Origin: Cristatella mucedo
Taxonomy: Eukaryota; Bryozoa; Phylactolaemata; Cristatellidae
NCBI GenBank assembly: GCA_009760855.2
Contig: WPIO01000001.1
Span: 15,042,001-15,106,000, forward strand
DNA: 64,000 nucleotides
Reading direction: 5' to 3'
Positions within the stretch are counted from its first letter, which is position 1; the number at the start of each line of letters is the position of its first letter. A program made the position numbers and the translations under genes. Of this stretch, positions 26,201 to 34,743 are shown in pieces. Under the pieces are notes generated by a model that was not told the DNA's origin, did no database searches, and saw only the letters and a program-made list of their open reading frames with translations.

Positions 26201-29200
26201 CGATATACGAGTTCAGCTGGTCCGCCACGACCCGTTCGAGTGTCTTTGATAGGAATGGTAGAAGGGAAACTGGGCGGTAGTTTCTCAAGTTTTCTTGGTC
26301 AAGTGAAGCTTTCTTGATGAGTGCTGTACATACATTCATACGAACTACACGCCCCCTTGACCTTAAGGTCACAAGTTTGCAGCACCGACGCGTGCAGCTG
26401 CAAGGTACAGAGCAGCAACGAGCAAGCCTATCCGCCTCTGCCGATTCTGCCGTCGCGTCTCCGACATGCGCAGCTGCTTCTCCAGCCTGCACAGCCTCTC
26501 AAGCCTTCCCAGTCTCTCCGTCCTGTGCAGACTATTCGATCTGCACACTCCGATCTGGGCCGCGTCACTGCCCACCGGCTGGTTCGCCGGCCAACGTCAC
26601 TGTCTGGCTTGCTCTATATCGGAGGACACTGACTCTGTCGAGGACTCCGCCGACTCTGTCGCGGACGCCGCCGCCTTCCACGCGGACGCCGCCTCCTTCC
26701 TCGAGGACGCCGCCGCCTTCCACGCGGACGCCGTCACCCTCCTCGCGGACGCCGTCGCCCTCCTCAGTTCGCAGTCTCACTGTCTGTCGCCTCGCACAAC
26801 GCCGCTGCTTCGCAAGGAGCAAAAACAAGTGCCACTCACTTGGTTCATACCCACTTTTCTTGGTCTCCCTCTCGAAGTTCAGCAGCCTTTTTATACCGGC
26901 CACAGTCGCTCCCGCCGAGAAATAGCTTGTAGTTTGGTCGCACAGCAGAGAGCCAGCCGATGCCCATCACCGACAGTTTATTCCCAACGCACGGAGCCCA
27001 TAAGCGCTCGGCTCACCACGGCCCCTACTCTCACACGACTACCCCTCCTCCACTCTCCAGTCCACCATCTCCCCACCAGTGGCTTACCGGCCTGTGTCCC
27101 TACCACATCACAGCCGGACCATAGCTGTGCACCGGCCGACCCTGATGGTGAATCCACCATCTGGCCACCAGCAGGTTACTGGCCTGTGTCCACGCCACAT
27201 CACAGGCTCATCAGAGGAGCCGGCATACAATACACACATACACACGTACATACCAACTACAAAGTGCATTATTGTTATTATACATTGTTATGGCAGCAGA
27301 TAGTAGGCGCATCAATTGAATCTTACTTCCTACGCTCAGACGGTACTAAAGTATTCTATTCGAACTATGACTATATCGGAAACGTGAAATTCTCCATAAA
27401 CTGTAAGAAAATTTTGCATGTTCTCTGTTACATTTTTTAAGTAAAGCAACTAATCAACTTGTAACAAATATAAACGAAACTAACTGTAGTGACCCCTGTG
27501 CCCTACCGAGATTTCCTTAGCCAGAGTTCATACAATGCTACCAATACTATCAGCGAAGGACAGCGTCAAGCCACAGATGTATAGCTATCTCTAGATGAAG
27601 TCATGTTGTGGTTTGAGGTTACGAACGCTTTGCGGCTAAATCAGTAATTGTTTTATTTTGAAAAAAGAGTCTATTAATTGATTGATATAATTAACTAATG
27701 GCTCTTAACGTTTAGTAATTACTACGTTCATGTCTACAAGATTTCTAAAATTAAGAAAAAGCCTCTGTAAGATTCAAATAAAGTAAGGTTAGCTAATTCA
27801 TCAGTCTCATTTAGTTATCAACAGAAGGGAGGTAGAGCAGCTATGGCCACCGCTTGCAGTGGAAATAATGATTTGCCTGCTGCAGTACTCGAACTCATCC
27901 TCTTAGTAATGAAGTGCAAGAACCTTACCCCTAGGCTTTTACTCGAAGTATGACCCAAGATATCCTTACACTGCTGTTACGAGCTACGACGGGGAGTAAG
28001 CATTGGTGGGGCTTAGCTATCCTGGCTCTGAGAACATGAAATGTGTTGGTCTGTGGCGTCACCCCCTAGGCTCAGCTACATAGTTTTAAAGTCAAAATTA
28101 AGATTTCTGGAATACTCAAAAATAGCCACGTCTATAACGTGCATGTATGTGTATCATCTTTAATCGCCCACTCCTGCATTTACAATACGTTATGGCTAGG
28201 CTGACTCAAGAGAATTGACAAATTAACCCTTTTGTCCTGACACAGCTCCCACAGTTTTCCGTGACCTACTGAATTGCACAATAATCTGGGTTTATATTTA
28301 CTATTGATCGCCATATAACGGTGTTAGCAAACCGACTGCGCATCCAGAGACTTAATAGGCGGCAAGTCGAAAGACCGTCGATACGAAAAAGATAAAAAGT
28401 GGTTTGCGAAGTTAGTGACGCATACCTGAGCGTAGTCACCAAACATGAGACTCCCACTGAAACCGAAGTAGACAAACATGGGTAATAGTAGCAGCATTCG
28501 AGAGTCGATGCTTATCTTGAGCGCGTCCCTGAGGCTTACAAGCACGTTCCTAGGCCCAGTCAGTCTGTCGAGCATCTTGAGCTTGAAAGCGCTCAGGAAC
28601 ACTGCGACTCCCGCCATTACCGCCATCACCGAAACCAGCGTGTACTTGTGCTCCGTCGTTATGGCACTTGGCTCGACGCTGCGAGCAGAGTCAAATGAAA
28701 TTCCGCACACTGGATTCGCGTCGAGCCTACCTGCGCAAGCTGGTGTACAATTGACCGTGCTGTTGGCGCACGTGCCCTCGGTGAAAGAGCACTCGTTGGC
28801 TAGCACTCGTGTCGGCACCGAAAGCTGCTGCTCGACGGCAAAGCTCGACTGAAGTATGGCAAATGACAGGGCATTGCCAACGACGTTCGACATTAAGTAT
28901 ATGACGAACATAATCATATTCAAATGATCGATCGCTTTGCTTAGTGGAAGCGCCGCTACAACTGAGAATGTCGAGGCAACGTCGATCAAGTACAAACCCT
29001 GTACGGCCCATATCAGGCCGACTCCAAAACCTTGCACGAGCGATGCCGGCAGGATGACATAGTTCGCTGCGTGGAAGTTAGACAGCGCAAACAATAAGTA
29101 CGACACCGTCGCGCACACGATCGTATTTTTCGGTCCTATCAGGTGCATAATCGGATAGCTGCAGACGGCACCTAGCCACGACAGTGCATAAAGGCAACCA

Positions 29201-29691
29201 AACGCCACGAGGCCGAGTGAAGGATCTTCAGCCAGGCTTCCCTGTACATTTCGTAACGAATAGAAGGGTAAGTGTGCAAAGAAGAAAATTGATCCCATTA
29301 ATATCATACTCTTGTAGCATGAATATCTGACAGATTTTGAGTCTCGCGGGAGAACATCGCCCGAACGCACTGTCGATGTCGACACGGCCGTATCTGTGGA
29401 GGCCGGTGCTACCCCTCCCGTGGTGTTCACGTCGGCCGCCTCTTCATTAATGTGATGTAGTCGGCCATCCGTCATAACCTCGTTTAGGTCAATCGAATCA
29501 AGTCGTAGCTCTAGTGTGTCCACATCACTGAAAAAGCTTCCGTCCCACACCTTCACGTAGTCGTGCAGAGTTGTCACCGAGCCCATTTTTGAGCCAGCGT
29601 CATTAGATATGCTGGCGAGGCCCACAGACCTTTGGATCTCAACGGAAATTGAAGCAGACGGCAGGCGCGAAGACGGAACACTCGTCGCCAT
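17188..29691 (-). CDS. UNC93-like 12-TM membrane protein, copy A (5 coding exons)
   Basis: Reconstructed CDS: 29691-28426, 20735-20600, 17842-17708, 17527-17304, 17211-17188 (1785 nt, 594 aa). All introns are GT-AG and the frame stays open to TAA. Residues 1-125 are a hydrophilic, Ser/Asp-rich tail. TM1 lies near 127-145 and is followed by the family-like SLRNVQGSL; TM2 160-180, TM3 190-206, TM4 211-235 (contains LIWAVQGLYLI), TM5 259-281, a Cys-rich loop 282-349 with NST and NCT sequons, TM6 350-371, TM7 399-418; exons 2-4 add about five more helices. UNC93 family members are known as K+-channel regulators (worm UNC-93) or trafficking chaperones of endosomal receptors (UNC93B1), so a membrane trafficking or regulatory role is inferred. 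The start is the Met shared with copy B; the frame is open upstream to 30048, so a longer N-terminus or an upstream exon is possible. Introns 1 and 2 (7.7 and 2.8 kb) are full of L2, LTR and SINE copies. Confidence 0.8.
17304..17527 (-). CDS. UNC93-like copy A, exon 4 (TM11-TM12)
   Basis: The acceptor is AATTATAG|CA and the donor GGACG|GTGAGT. The exon encodes ALQSILFQEQYPSS, then a helix around SYGCSVGIGALISAF and a final helix around GTNIAALAGYLLLEGLLRR. It ends in phase 0 after GWT. Confidence 0.8.
17605..17622. repeat. (AT)n microsatellite in intron 3 of copy A
   Basis: A run of nine TA units in the 180-bp intron between exons 3 and 4. Confidence 0.85.
17708..17842 (-). CDS. UNC93-like copy A, exon 3 (TM9-TM10)
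   Basis: The acceptor is CTTGCAG|GC and the donor AGCG|GTAATG. The 135-nt exon reads CLLASGAYITMLLWTPSRG, then a second helix ending CFTDGILEAQIS. Phase 1 on both sides fits exons 2 and 4. The longest open frame across this stretch is a different, wrong frame; this one is set by splicing and by the match to copy B. Confidence 0.8.
18340..18440 (+). mobile_element. tRNA-derived SINE-2, decayed
   Basis: GACCGAGGTCAAGG and CCCTGTGGCATATGTGAAGC align with the SINE-2 copy at 22200-22315. Box B is eroded. Confidence 0.5.
18618..19066 (+). mobile_element. L2-type LINE fragment (C-terminal domain)
   Basis: Frames give RRLQSAINSAARLICPKRL and SCHITPLLSYLHWFPVKH, the post-RT domain of this L2 family, followed by a decayed WNSLP motif. 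No tail is present. Confidence 0.75.
19265..19412 (-). mobile_element. tRNA-derived SINE-1, partly deleted
   Basis: Contains box B GGTTCGAATCC on the minus strand and the box A region AGTGTGCCATCACGG. The palindrome between the boxes is deleted in this copy. Confidence 0.75.
19955..20425 (+). mobile_element. LINE-B 3' end
   Basis: An open frame reads LHQFQHVRALRSCMDNKLAV, LKTVGDRSFSSAGPRLWNSL and PQFLRND, the C-terminus of a CR1/L2-like ORF2, ending with GAGATACATTACAT. A nearly identical piece lies at 44785-45210. Confidence 0.75.
20600..20735 (-). CDS. UNC93-like copy A, exon 2 (TM8)
   Basis: The acceptor is CCTCTGCAG|GCC after a pyrimidine-rich tract and the donor is TCGT|GTAAGT. The 136-nt exon encodes AFITCSSDASKVSLVFLVSA and onward to YYLGRPAMIFS, one membrane helix, and ends in phase 1. 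It matches copy B exon 2 in length, phase and most residues. Confidence 0.82.
20935..21010 (-). mobile_element. SINE-1-like head fragment
   Basis: CTCGAAACCACGACCCGGGT and GTGAAGAGCGAG resemble the box B to anticodon region of SINE-1 (antisense). Confidence 0.4.
21430..21790. promoter_or_regulatory. CpG-rich patch with CCAAT box and two CACGTG sites
   Basis: Inside intron 1 of UNC93 copy A. CAGCCAATGGGCG lies near 21536, CACGTG at 21562-21567, and a perfect GTCACGTGAC palindrome at 21629-21638. The motif cluster suggests a promoter or enhancer but could belong to an old LTR. No TATA box or gene was found beside it. Confidence 0.3.
21820..21960 (+). mobile_element. L2-type LINE 3' tail, decayed
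   Basis: CAAAGTGCCTAGAATGAGAT and CTGAGGGTGTCATA followed by TTATCATTATCATTAC match the L2 terminus. Confidence 0.6.
22200..22315 (+). mobile_element. tRNA-derived SINE-2
   Basis: Box-A-like TTTAGCCGAGGGGTTAAGG and box-B-like GCGCTCGAGCCCTG are followed by GGCATAGGTGAAGCATCTGG. The L2-like tail seen at 35884 is missing or decayed here. Confidence 0.55.
22316..23529. other. Intron 1 of copy A, nothing recognised
   Basis: AT-rich, with a purine/pyrimidine GTGC-rich patch near 22355-22405. No element or exon was recognised. Confidence 0.5.
23530..23706 (+). mobile_element. L2-type LINE 3' UTR fragment
   Basis: It runs from the TGAGCATTTTACCCCTAAC segment of the 3' UTR to the ATT tail. Confidence 0.7.
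23868..24366 (+). mobile_element. L2-type LINE 3' fragment
   Basis: Starts in the HWLPVKQR region, passes a decayed LSDLTLIRPSIVPPAF frame and the 3' UTR, and stops at GAGAGCGCTT, where an LTR-2 sequence takes over instead of the ATT tail. Confidence 0.7.
24367..24592 (-). mobile_element. LTR-2 fragment
   Basis: It shares CACCATCAGGGTCGACC, GGTTACTGGCCTGTGTCC (plus strand) and the palindromic GACCTTAAGGTC with the larger copy at 26318-27268. It looks like a deleted LTR joined to the start of the internal region. Confidence 0.6.
24593..26317 (-). mobile_element. L2-type LINE, best-preserved RT in window
   Basis: On the minus strand it reads ASLDQENLRNYRPVSLLPFL, LLVLLDLSAAFDTIDHKVLL, VPQGSVLGPVLF and FHFYADDTQLY (catalytic YADD at 25785-25796). 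After a small nested insert it continues to the C-terminal domain (RRLQLVQNSAARLVCRERRS, PKAWNSLPTCVRTS) and the tail. The endonuclease is missing, so it is 5'-truncated. The two ORF halves are open but separated by the insert at 25579-25709. Confidence 0.85.
25579..25709 (+). mobile_element. Nested 130-bp L2 tail (opposite orientation)
   Basis: TTCAAGCATGATTTTACTTA through AAAGCGCCTAGAAAGAGATT and an ATT run is a minimal L2 3' end. It lies between GAAAATTT and ATCCATGTGC of the host, where the intact copy at 57800 has GCTGCC between them. Confidence 0.8.
26318..27268 (-). mobile_element. LTR-2 retroelement fragment (LTR plus gag-like start)
   Basis: Minus strand: LTR from ~27268 to ~26930 with an AATAAA signal and an internal ~100-bp partial tandem duplication (GGACACAGGCC twice). 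It is followed by a gag-like frame (LLNFERETKKSGYEPSEWH, then Gly/Val/Glu repeats). It ends with the start of the second LTR, GTGACCTTAAGGTCAAGG (26350-26378). The same LTR occurs at 48690-49033. Confidence 0.6.
26637..26765. repeat. GC-rich 15/30-bp minisatellite
   Basis: Repeated GACGCCGCCGCCTTCC-type units lie within the gag-like region of LTR-2. Every frame is open here, giving repeats such as VEGGGVLEE or AAFHADA. Confidence 0.7.
27269..28425. other. Intron 1 of copy A next to exon 1
   Basis: 27830-27960 holds a decayed SINE-1 fragment (ACCGCTTGCAGTGG, then ACTCGAACTCATCC) that is also present at 51260-51360 beside exon 1 of copy B, so the insertion predates the gene duplication. Otherwise nothing was recognised. 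Confidence 0.6.
28426..29691 (-). CDS. UNC93-like copy A, exon 1 (N-terminal tail, TM1-TM7)
   Basis: The exon encodes 422 residues ending GDYAQ in phase 0. The donor reads CAG|GTATGC on the minus strand (intron begins at 28425). It has no internal stop. An acceptor-like TTCCATTCGCAG lies about 400 bp upstream and is also present in copy B, so a further 5' exon may exist. Confidence 0.82.
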
Positions 29692-30129
29692 AATCGCGGA
29701 GACTGAGAGCGGAGAAGTAAAGCTCGATACATGCCTGACACTTTGTATGTCGGCTGCACCGTGATTACGCCCACCTTCGAACCAGTTGCCATCACCAGCG
29801 CCACAGACTGAGGGTGATCCAATCTGGGTAATCAAACATTTTCCGGTGGATGTGCTACGAAGATCGGACTTGTAGTTGCTGCCTTGGTATTTATCTTCGG
29901 CAGCAGTATCTGCCCTGGACCGGCACGGATCCAGTCGATGCCCAGCAGTGGCGGCCGTATCGACGCCAAATCCGCTGACGTTCGTAGGCGGCCCTGGCCT
30001 GCTCTGCTCGTGCTTCCTGCATCCCTGCTTCTGTGCAGACTGAGTCAAACTTCTGTGCCTTCTTTCAGCTTGGCTGCTATGACTGGCGTTACCTCCTGCG
30101 AATGGAAAGCTTTGATGCTGCAGAGCGCC

Positions 30130-30169
30130 GGCGGCTCTCGCTTTGTCCCGGCACTAAGCGAGAGCCGCC
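30130..30169. other. Perfect 14-bp inverted repeat upstream of copy A
   Basis: GGCGGCTCTCGCTT and AAGCGAGAGCCGCC flank a 12-nt loop. Copy B has only the left-arm equivalent (AGCGGCTCTCGATT). Confidence 0.85.
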
Positions 30170-31195
30170 AAACGGCTATTAAAATAGAAGCGAACAAGTG
30201 GCCAAAGGCGAGACTCAAGACCTGCCGCCGCCAGAGCTACTGTTATACAAGAAAGGCAAGGGAGGGATGCCTTTTCTTATTGATCGAGAGACACAAGAAG
30301 ACAGAAAAAAAACAGAAAGAATGGCATATATCAGAGCCGGACAGACAAATTGACATCGACCGTCTGAGTTATGAGTATCGTACTTATAAGCAGATGTGCC
30401 TTGGCCAAGGACCTTTGGTGTTTCACTTAGATCACATTTTCGACTCTATGACGTATCCCCAACCGATTCTGAATCGACGAAGAAATCACCTCTGGACGAA
30501 TATTACCTCTCAACGATCAGAGAGTGATAACTGAGGCACTGTCATCGAACTGACCCAAAAGGGCCTTCATCATAATCTCCCTACTAAGACATGATAGGCC
30601 TTAATAAAAGCAAGTTCTTTAGTCCCATGAATTTTTCAAATTCAATGACATGAAGGAATAACGATAATCATTTCCAGGAACATCAGTTCATTGGAACCCC
30701 GTAGCTTCGCTGCAACCTCATGCAAACTGCACAGATTCCGTAGTTTCCATGCTCAAGACAAGCAGGGAGACATGTTTATTTATTTACTATCACTTGTTTA
30801 AAACCAGGAAAGAATTATTGATATATTCAACCATAACGAAATGACCCAAGTTTAAATAAACGAAGTATCATGCAATGCAAACGAAACCTACAGGAACCAC
30901 TCAATATGGCTCAAATCAAGGCTTAATTTCGCACCGGGAATAACATAATCCGTTATTTCAGCAAATACATAGGAGCCACTTAAAATCACGCTCAAATAGA
31001 AACTCAATAGTAAAAGCACAGAAAAAACAATGAATCCGTATCACTTATGAAGAAAATGGTACGCGAGCCTCTGTAACCGGGCTTAATCTCAACAATACCA
31101 CCCAAGACGAGCCAAGTAAGAAACGCATTCATAGCACATGGAAAGGACTCGCACGAATTCTATCGAAAAAATTAGCAATGATAGCTACTAACTGC
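30170..31195. other. Upstream flank of copy A, nothing recognised
   Basis: AT-rich DNA without recognisable exon or transposon. Confidence 0.45.
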
Positions 31196-31518
31196 TGTTG
31201 TGTGCGCCTGTTGCTTCTGCAGTTGTAACTAGCGTGGCATCCTGACACTAATGTATGCCTCTCATGCGGCCAATAGTTATGCCATTGACACAGCACAACC
31301 TACTCCCCACCAGTGGCGAGTAGTTAGGCCATTGGCGCAGCGAAGCTCAGGCCACTAATGTGCGTTACATTTCTTGATGTCTGCTGTGATTCATCGAGCT
31401 CTCATATATGTACGGGTTGAGAGTAGTAAAGAGTGAGTCTGGCTTACCGCTCATGCCCAGCTGTGTCTCCGTGAGACTCCACTAAAACTGCCGCTTCCAA
31501 AGCCAGTGTAATGCCACA
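31196..31518 (+). mobile_element. LTR-1 (5' LTR) with primer-binding site
   Basis: Starts TGTTGTGTGCGCCTG and ends GTAATGCCACA. TGGTAGCAGAG at 31521 could be the primer-binding site. It shares TGTCTCCGTGAGACTCCACT (31464-31483) and its start with the solo LTR at 62705-62961. Confidence 0.6.
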
Positions 31519-32760
31519 ATTGGTAGCAGAGAATGGTTTACTCGTGCCGAAAAGATTATCAGACCTTCTATGGCCTAGATGATTATACTGATGTATGCAA
31601 TTTTCAAAGGCGGAGAGCACTTTATGCCTTGGCTTCTGATGCTACAGATCAATGCCGTCTAAGCATGTTGTGCCAGTGTGTCTGGGCTATAACGAAATAC
31701 ATAGCTGGGGTGCCCAGCCAGCCGACATAAAGCAATACTACCAGAAGCTTCGTAATGAGTTCATTCTGACATTCCCGTAATTAACGGGTGAGGAGGCTGA
31801 GCTTGAGGCCGAGAGGTTTCGGCTGGAGCAGGAGCAGCTCGCCGGAGCTGAGACGGGGACAAATAAAGCGACGAGCCAGCTTCATCACCAGTCGATCCCA
31901 CCGTTAACTGCTCACAAAGCCAGACAGACGGACGAGCTGAACTCATTCAACTCATTAAGCTATCCGGCTGCAATACCGGGGGGGGGGGAGGAAGCGGGTA
32001 TGGGACCATTTCCGACCTAGTAGCCACAACAGCCGAAGAGCGCCAGAACAAAGTATGCAGCGGCAGCAGCTCCAGACAAAAGCGGGCAGCATGTGACGGC
32101 TTCCGGCGGCGAGGCGATGGTGGCCAGAGGCGAGGCGTAAGTGGCTACGACCGACGAGGCGCCTTGCGATAGTGACGTTTCGGCTGCGATGCATCGAGAG
32201 CGTCTCGGCAGCGGAGAGTGCTCGCGAGAGTGACGTCTCGGTGGCGAAGGGCAGCAGCGAGAGCGACGATAGCTAGATAGCAATAGACTTCATAGAGACG
32301 GAGAGCACCTCAGCGGCTGCGGCAAGAGCGTCCCGTATCGGTGGTGAAGGGCACCGGCACAAGCGTTTTGGCGCAGAGCTCAGAGGAGCACCGCGAGATA
32401 GCGGTCAGAAACGAGGCGATGGAAGCCTAGGACGAGGTGCAGGCACCTCGCGAGAGAGACGTCTTGGCTGCGAAGCGAAATAGCAAGAGCGTCAAGGCGG
32501 TGGAGAGCACCCACGCCAGTGTCTCAGTGCAGAGCACAGAGGAACACAATCTCGAGATCGATCCGGCGGAGTGGAACCCCGAGAGCGACAGTGCCATAAT
32601 AATGAGTCGGAATGGTTGTCAAACCACGGTAATCACTTTTTCAATGCTAAATTCGATAGCTGGCAAAAACTTTGTCCAGATCCATAATCCAACTACGCCT
32701 TTGTTATCCAATATGTCACGGATTGAACACTCCATATTGTCATCTGAGCTAGACGCGTAG
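31519..32760 (+). mobile_element. Internal region of LTR-1 element, gag-like relic
   Basis: Broken frames give YQKLRNEFILTFP and LTGEEAELEAERFRLEQEQL, a coiled-coil-like stretch, then Ala/Glu/Arg-rich sequence. No protease or pol follows. A run of G interrupts at 31979-31988. Confidence 0.4.
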
Positions 32761-33739
32761 TCAAGTCAGGAAGCAACATTTTGAAGCTTACTGCTTCAAG
32801 ATGTTGCTTTCTGACATGACTAAGTCTAGCTGATCGGCTCTATTAGGTACCCACGCTTGGCTTTACCCAAAGAAGATTGTTAATTGCAAGCTGTAACTAA
32901 AACCACCAATAGAACGAATATCAAAACACTCAACTTGGAATAGCGATACAAATTATCCGAAGGATTGATAAGGGCGACTACGAATGAAGTTTTCCAAAAC
33001 GAGAATATTGATCAAAGTGTTGGGTCTTGCAAGCGTATCCAATAATTTCTCAATGCAAAAATCAAGCGTCGAGGTACTAGCTGTTCCTAAGTTTATTTTT
33101 TATTACTTTGCCTTAACATCGTATATGAAAAACCACAAAGACAATTGAATTGAGATGAACGCGGGAGCTTGCTTTAGGCCAGCTAAGCTGAACGCTCAAA
33201 AGCTTTGATTACGTAGCACATCGCTATAATTTTTCCAAAGAATTCTTAAGTTTTATGCTTGAGCTCTCCTTGCACCTCCGAATCGTTGTAATCAATCTTA
33301 AAAATACCTATTATTGCCTGCTTATTACGTCTTCCCTATTCTCAAAACTAGTTCCATGAAACACCAGATGCCATATTCAAACGTAAAGGTGTACATTCCA
33401 GATCACACACACAATTTTGGCCAAATAAAAAGCGTCAACAAATTATCCCACGGTAGATCAAGCGCTTCTCATTGAAATCTGTATTGACCCCGAAAGCAAC
33501 ATTGGTTGCATTGCATAGCTCTTACGCTAGCGGGAGCATACTACTAACTCATTCCGACTCCCATCAAGTAGTCAGTCATCCACCTTGGTGCGGTCATTCT
33601 TCGTTTCTATCTACGCAGGCCCTCTTCAGTATCCTGTACATGCTGGATATCACCAGTTTTAATGTGGTAGTACTGACCAGCACTGAGGTCATCTCGTCGT
33701 CATCAGTTCTCGTCGCTTCCATCACCTAAACTGACTAAA
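32761..33739. other. Intergenic, nothing recognised
   Basis: AT-rich sequence between two LTR-element relics. No motif was seen. Confidence 0.45.
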
Positions 33740-34740
33740 TCGCTGCCTTGCGCACTACTGGTCGAAGTGAAATGACCAGGCCCATGGCATTTCCAAAAGC
33801 GATCGGCAAGCACACTTTTAGGTTCAACCTGTGGTGAAGAGCAAATGCTATAAATCACATCTGAAAGCGAATTCTCGACAGCACACGGACCTTCCAGGAG
33901 CTCAGCAGCTTGTTTGAGAGCTCCTCCTTTCCCCGCTAGCTATAAAGCCAAATCCTATCGCTAGGTATCAGTGCAAAATCACGGGCTTTTAGGTCAGCTC
34001 GCTGCTTCCCGTCACCGACAGAGAGAGCTATTATTTCTTTAATCTGATTGAAAATGTCTAAAAGGCGTACGTGCATGTGTCGGAAAAAACTCAAGAACAC
34101 CAGCAGCTGGCGGCACAAAAGGTGGCATTCGTGTCAGCAGATCTACCGGTAACCGCAGCTCTCATCTCAGCATCGATCCTGCAAGAATAAACTCTGTAGA
34201 ATAATGTTTTAAAAACTATATACCATCAACAAATTCTATCAAAATACTTCCATATAGTCCTGCCTCTTGCTACAGAATTCTGCGATACCCTGCACCATCG
34301 TTCGATTGCAGTGTAGTGCTCCACCATACCGCCCGACTGAGGATGATGCAAGAGCCTAGTCCAGTGTGCATGGATACCTAACAGCTTGCAGCACTCGGAA
34401 AATACAGCAGGTTCAAAATCACTGCCCTGATCAGAATGCAATTCGTCGGGCATGCCAAAACAATTAATGAAATCGCACGCAACATTGGCAACTGCAGCGG
34501 CCTCCTGGTCAGCAATCACGTAGGCTTCAGGCCAACTAATAAGGTAATCCATCAAGACACAGATGTAATTGTTGTTGTGCTTACTGGTAGTCGCAAGGCC
34601 AGCTACGCCAGCAGCGACTTGTTCCATCGGAGCGCCAAACTGATAGAGCTGCAAATACGCCCTTGGTTTTACCCTGAGGCCCTTCTTGTCACAGCATACC
34701 CTGAAAGATTAGCACAAATCCTATATCGCCCCGCATGCTA
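33740..34740 (-). mobile_element. Ty3/gypsy relic: integrase core and C-terminus
   Basis: The minus-strand frame at 34654-34226 reads LQLYQFGAPMEQVAAG, VLMDYLISWPEAY, FGMPDELHSDQGSDFEPAVF and HPQSGGMVE: the D,D-35-E core region of a retroviral-type integrase with HSDQG. The third acidic residue is preserved in GGMVEHY. Further on, DLKARDFALIPSDRIWLYS and LLEGPCAVENSLSDVIY give the C-terminal domain in shifted frames. It continues the pol relic at 36523-37490, split by an L2. Confidence 0.8.
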
Positions 34741-34743
34741 ACC

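Noticed and set aside
26466-27440. 324-codon plus-strand open frame
   Set aside because: It is antisense to the LTR-2 gag-like region and runs through an LTR and a minisatellite; it is probably a shadow frame.
28324-28425. Extension of the UNC93 copy A frame beyond GDYAQ
   Set aside because: A consensus donor CAG|GTATGC occurs at the same codon in both copies and downstream exons continue the protein, so this is intron read-through.
34226-34654. Active integrase gene
   Set aside because: The core motif region is readable, but the surrounding pol is frameshifted, interrupted by an L2 and lacks LTRs.
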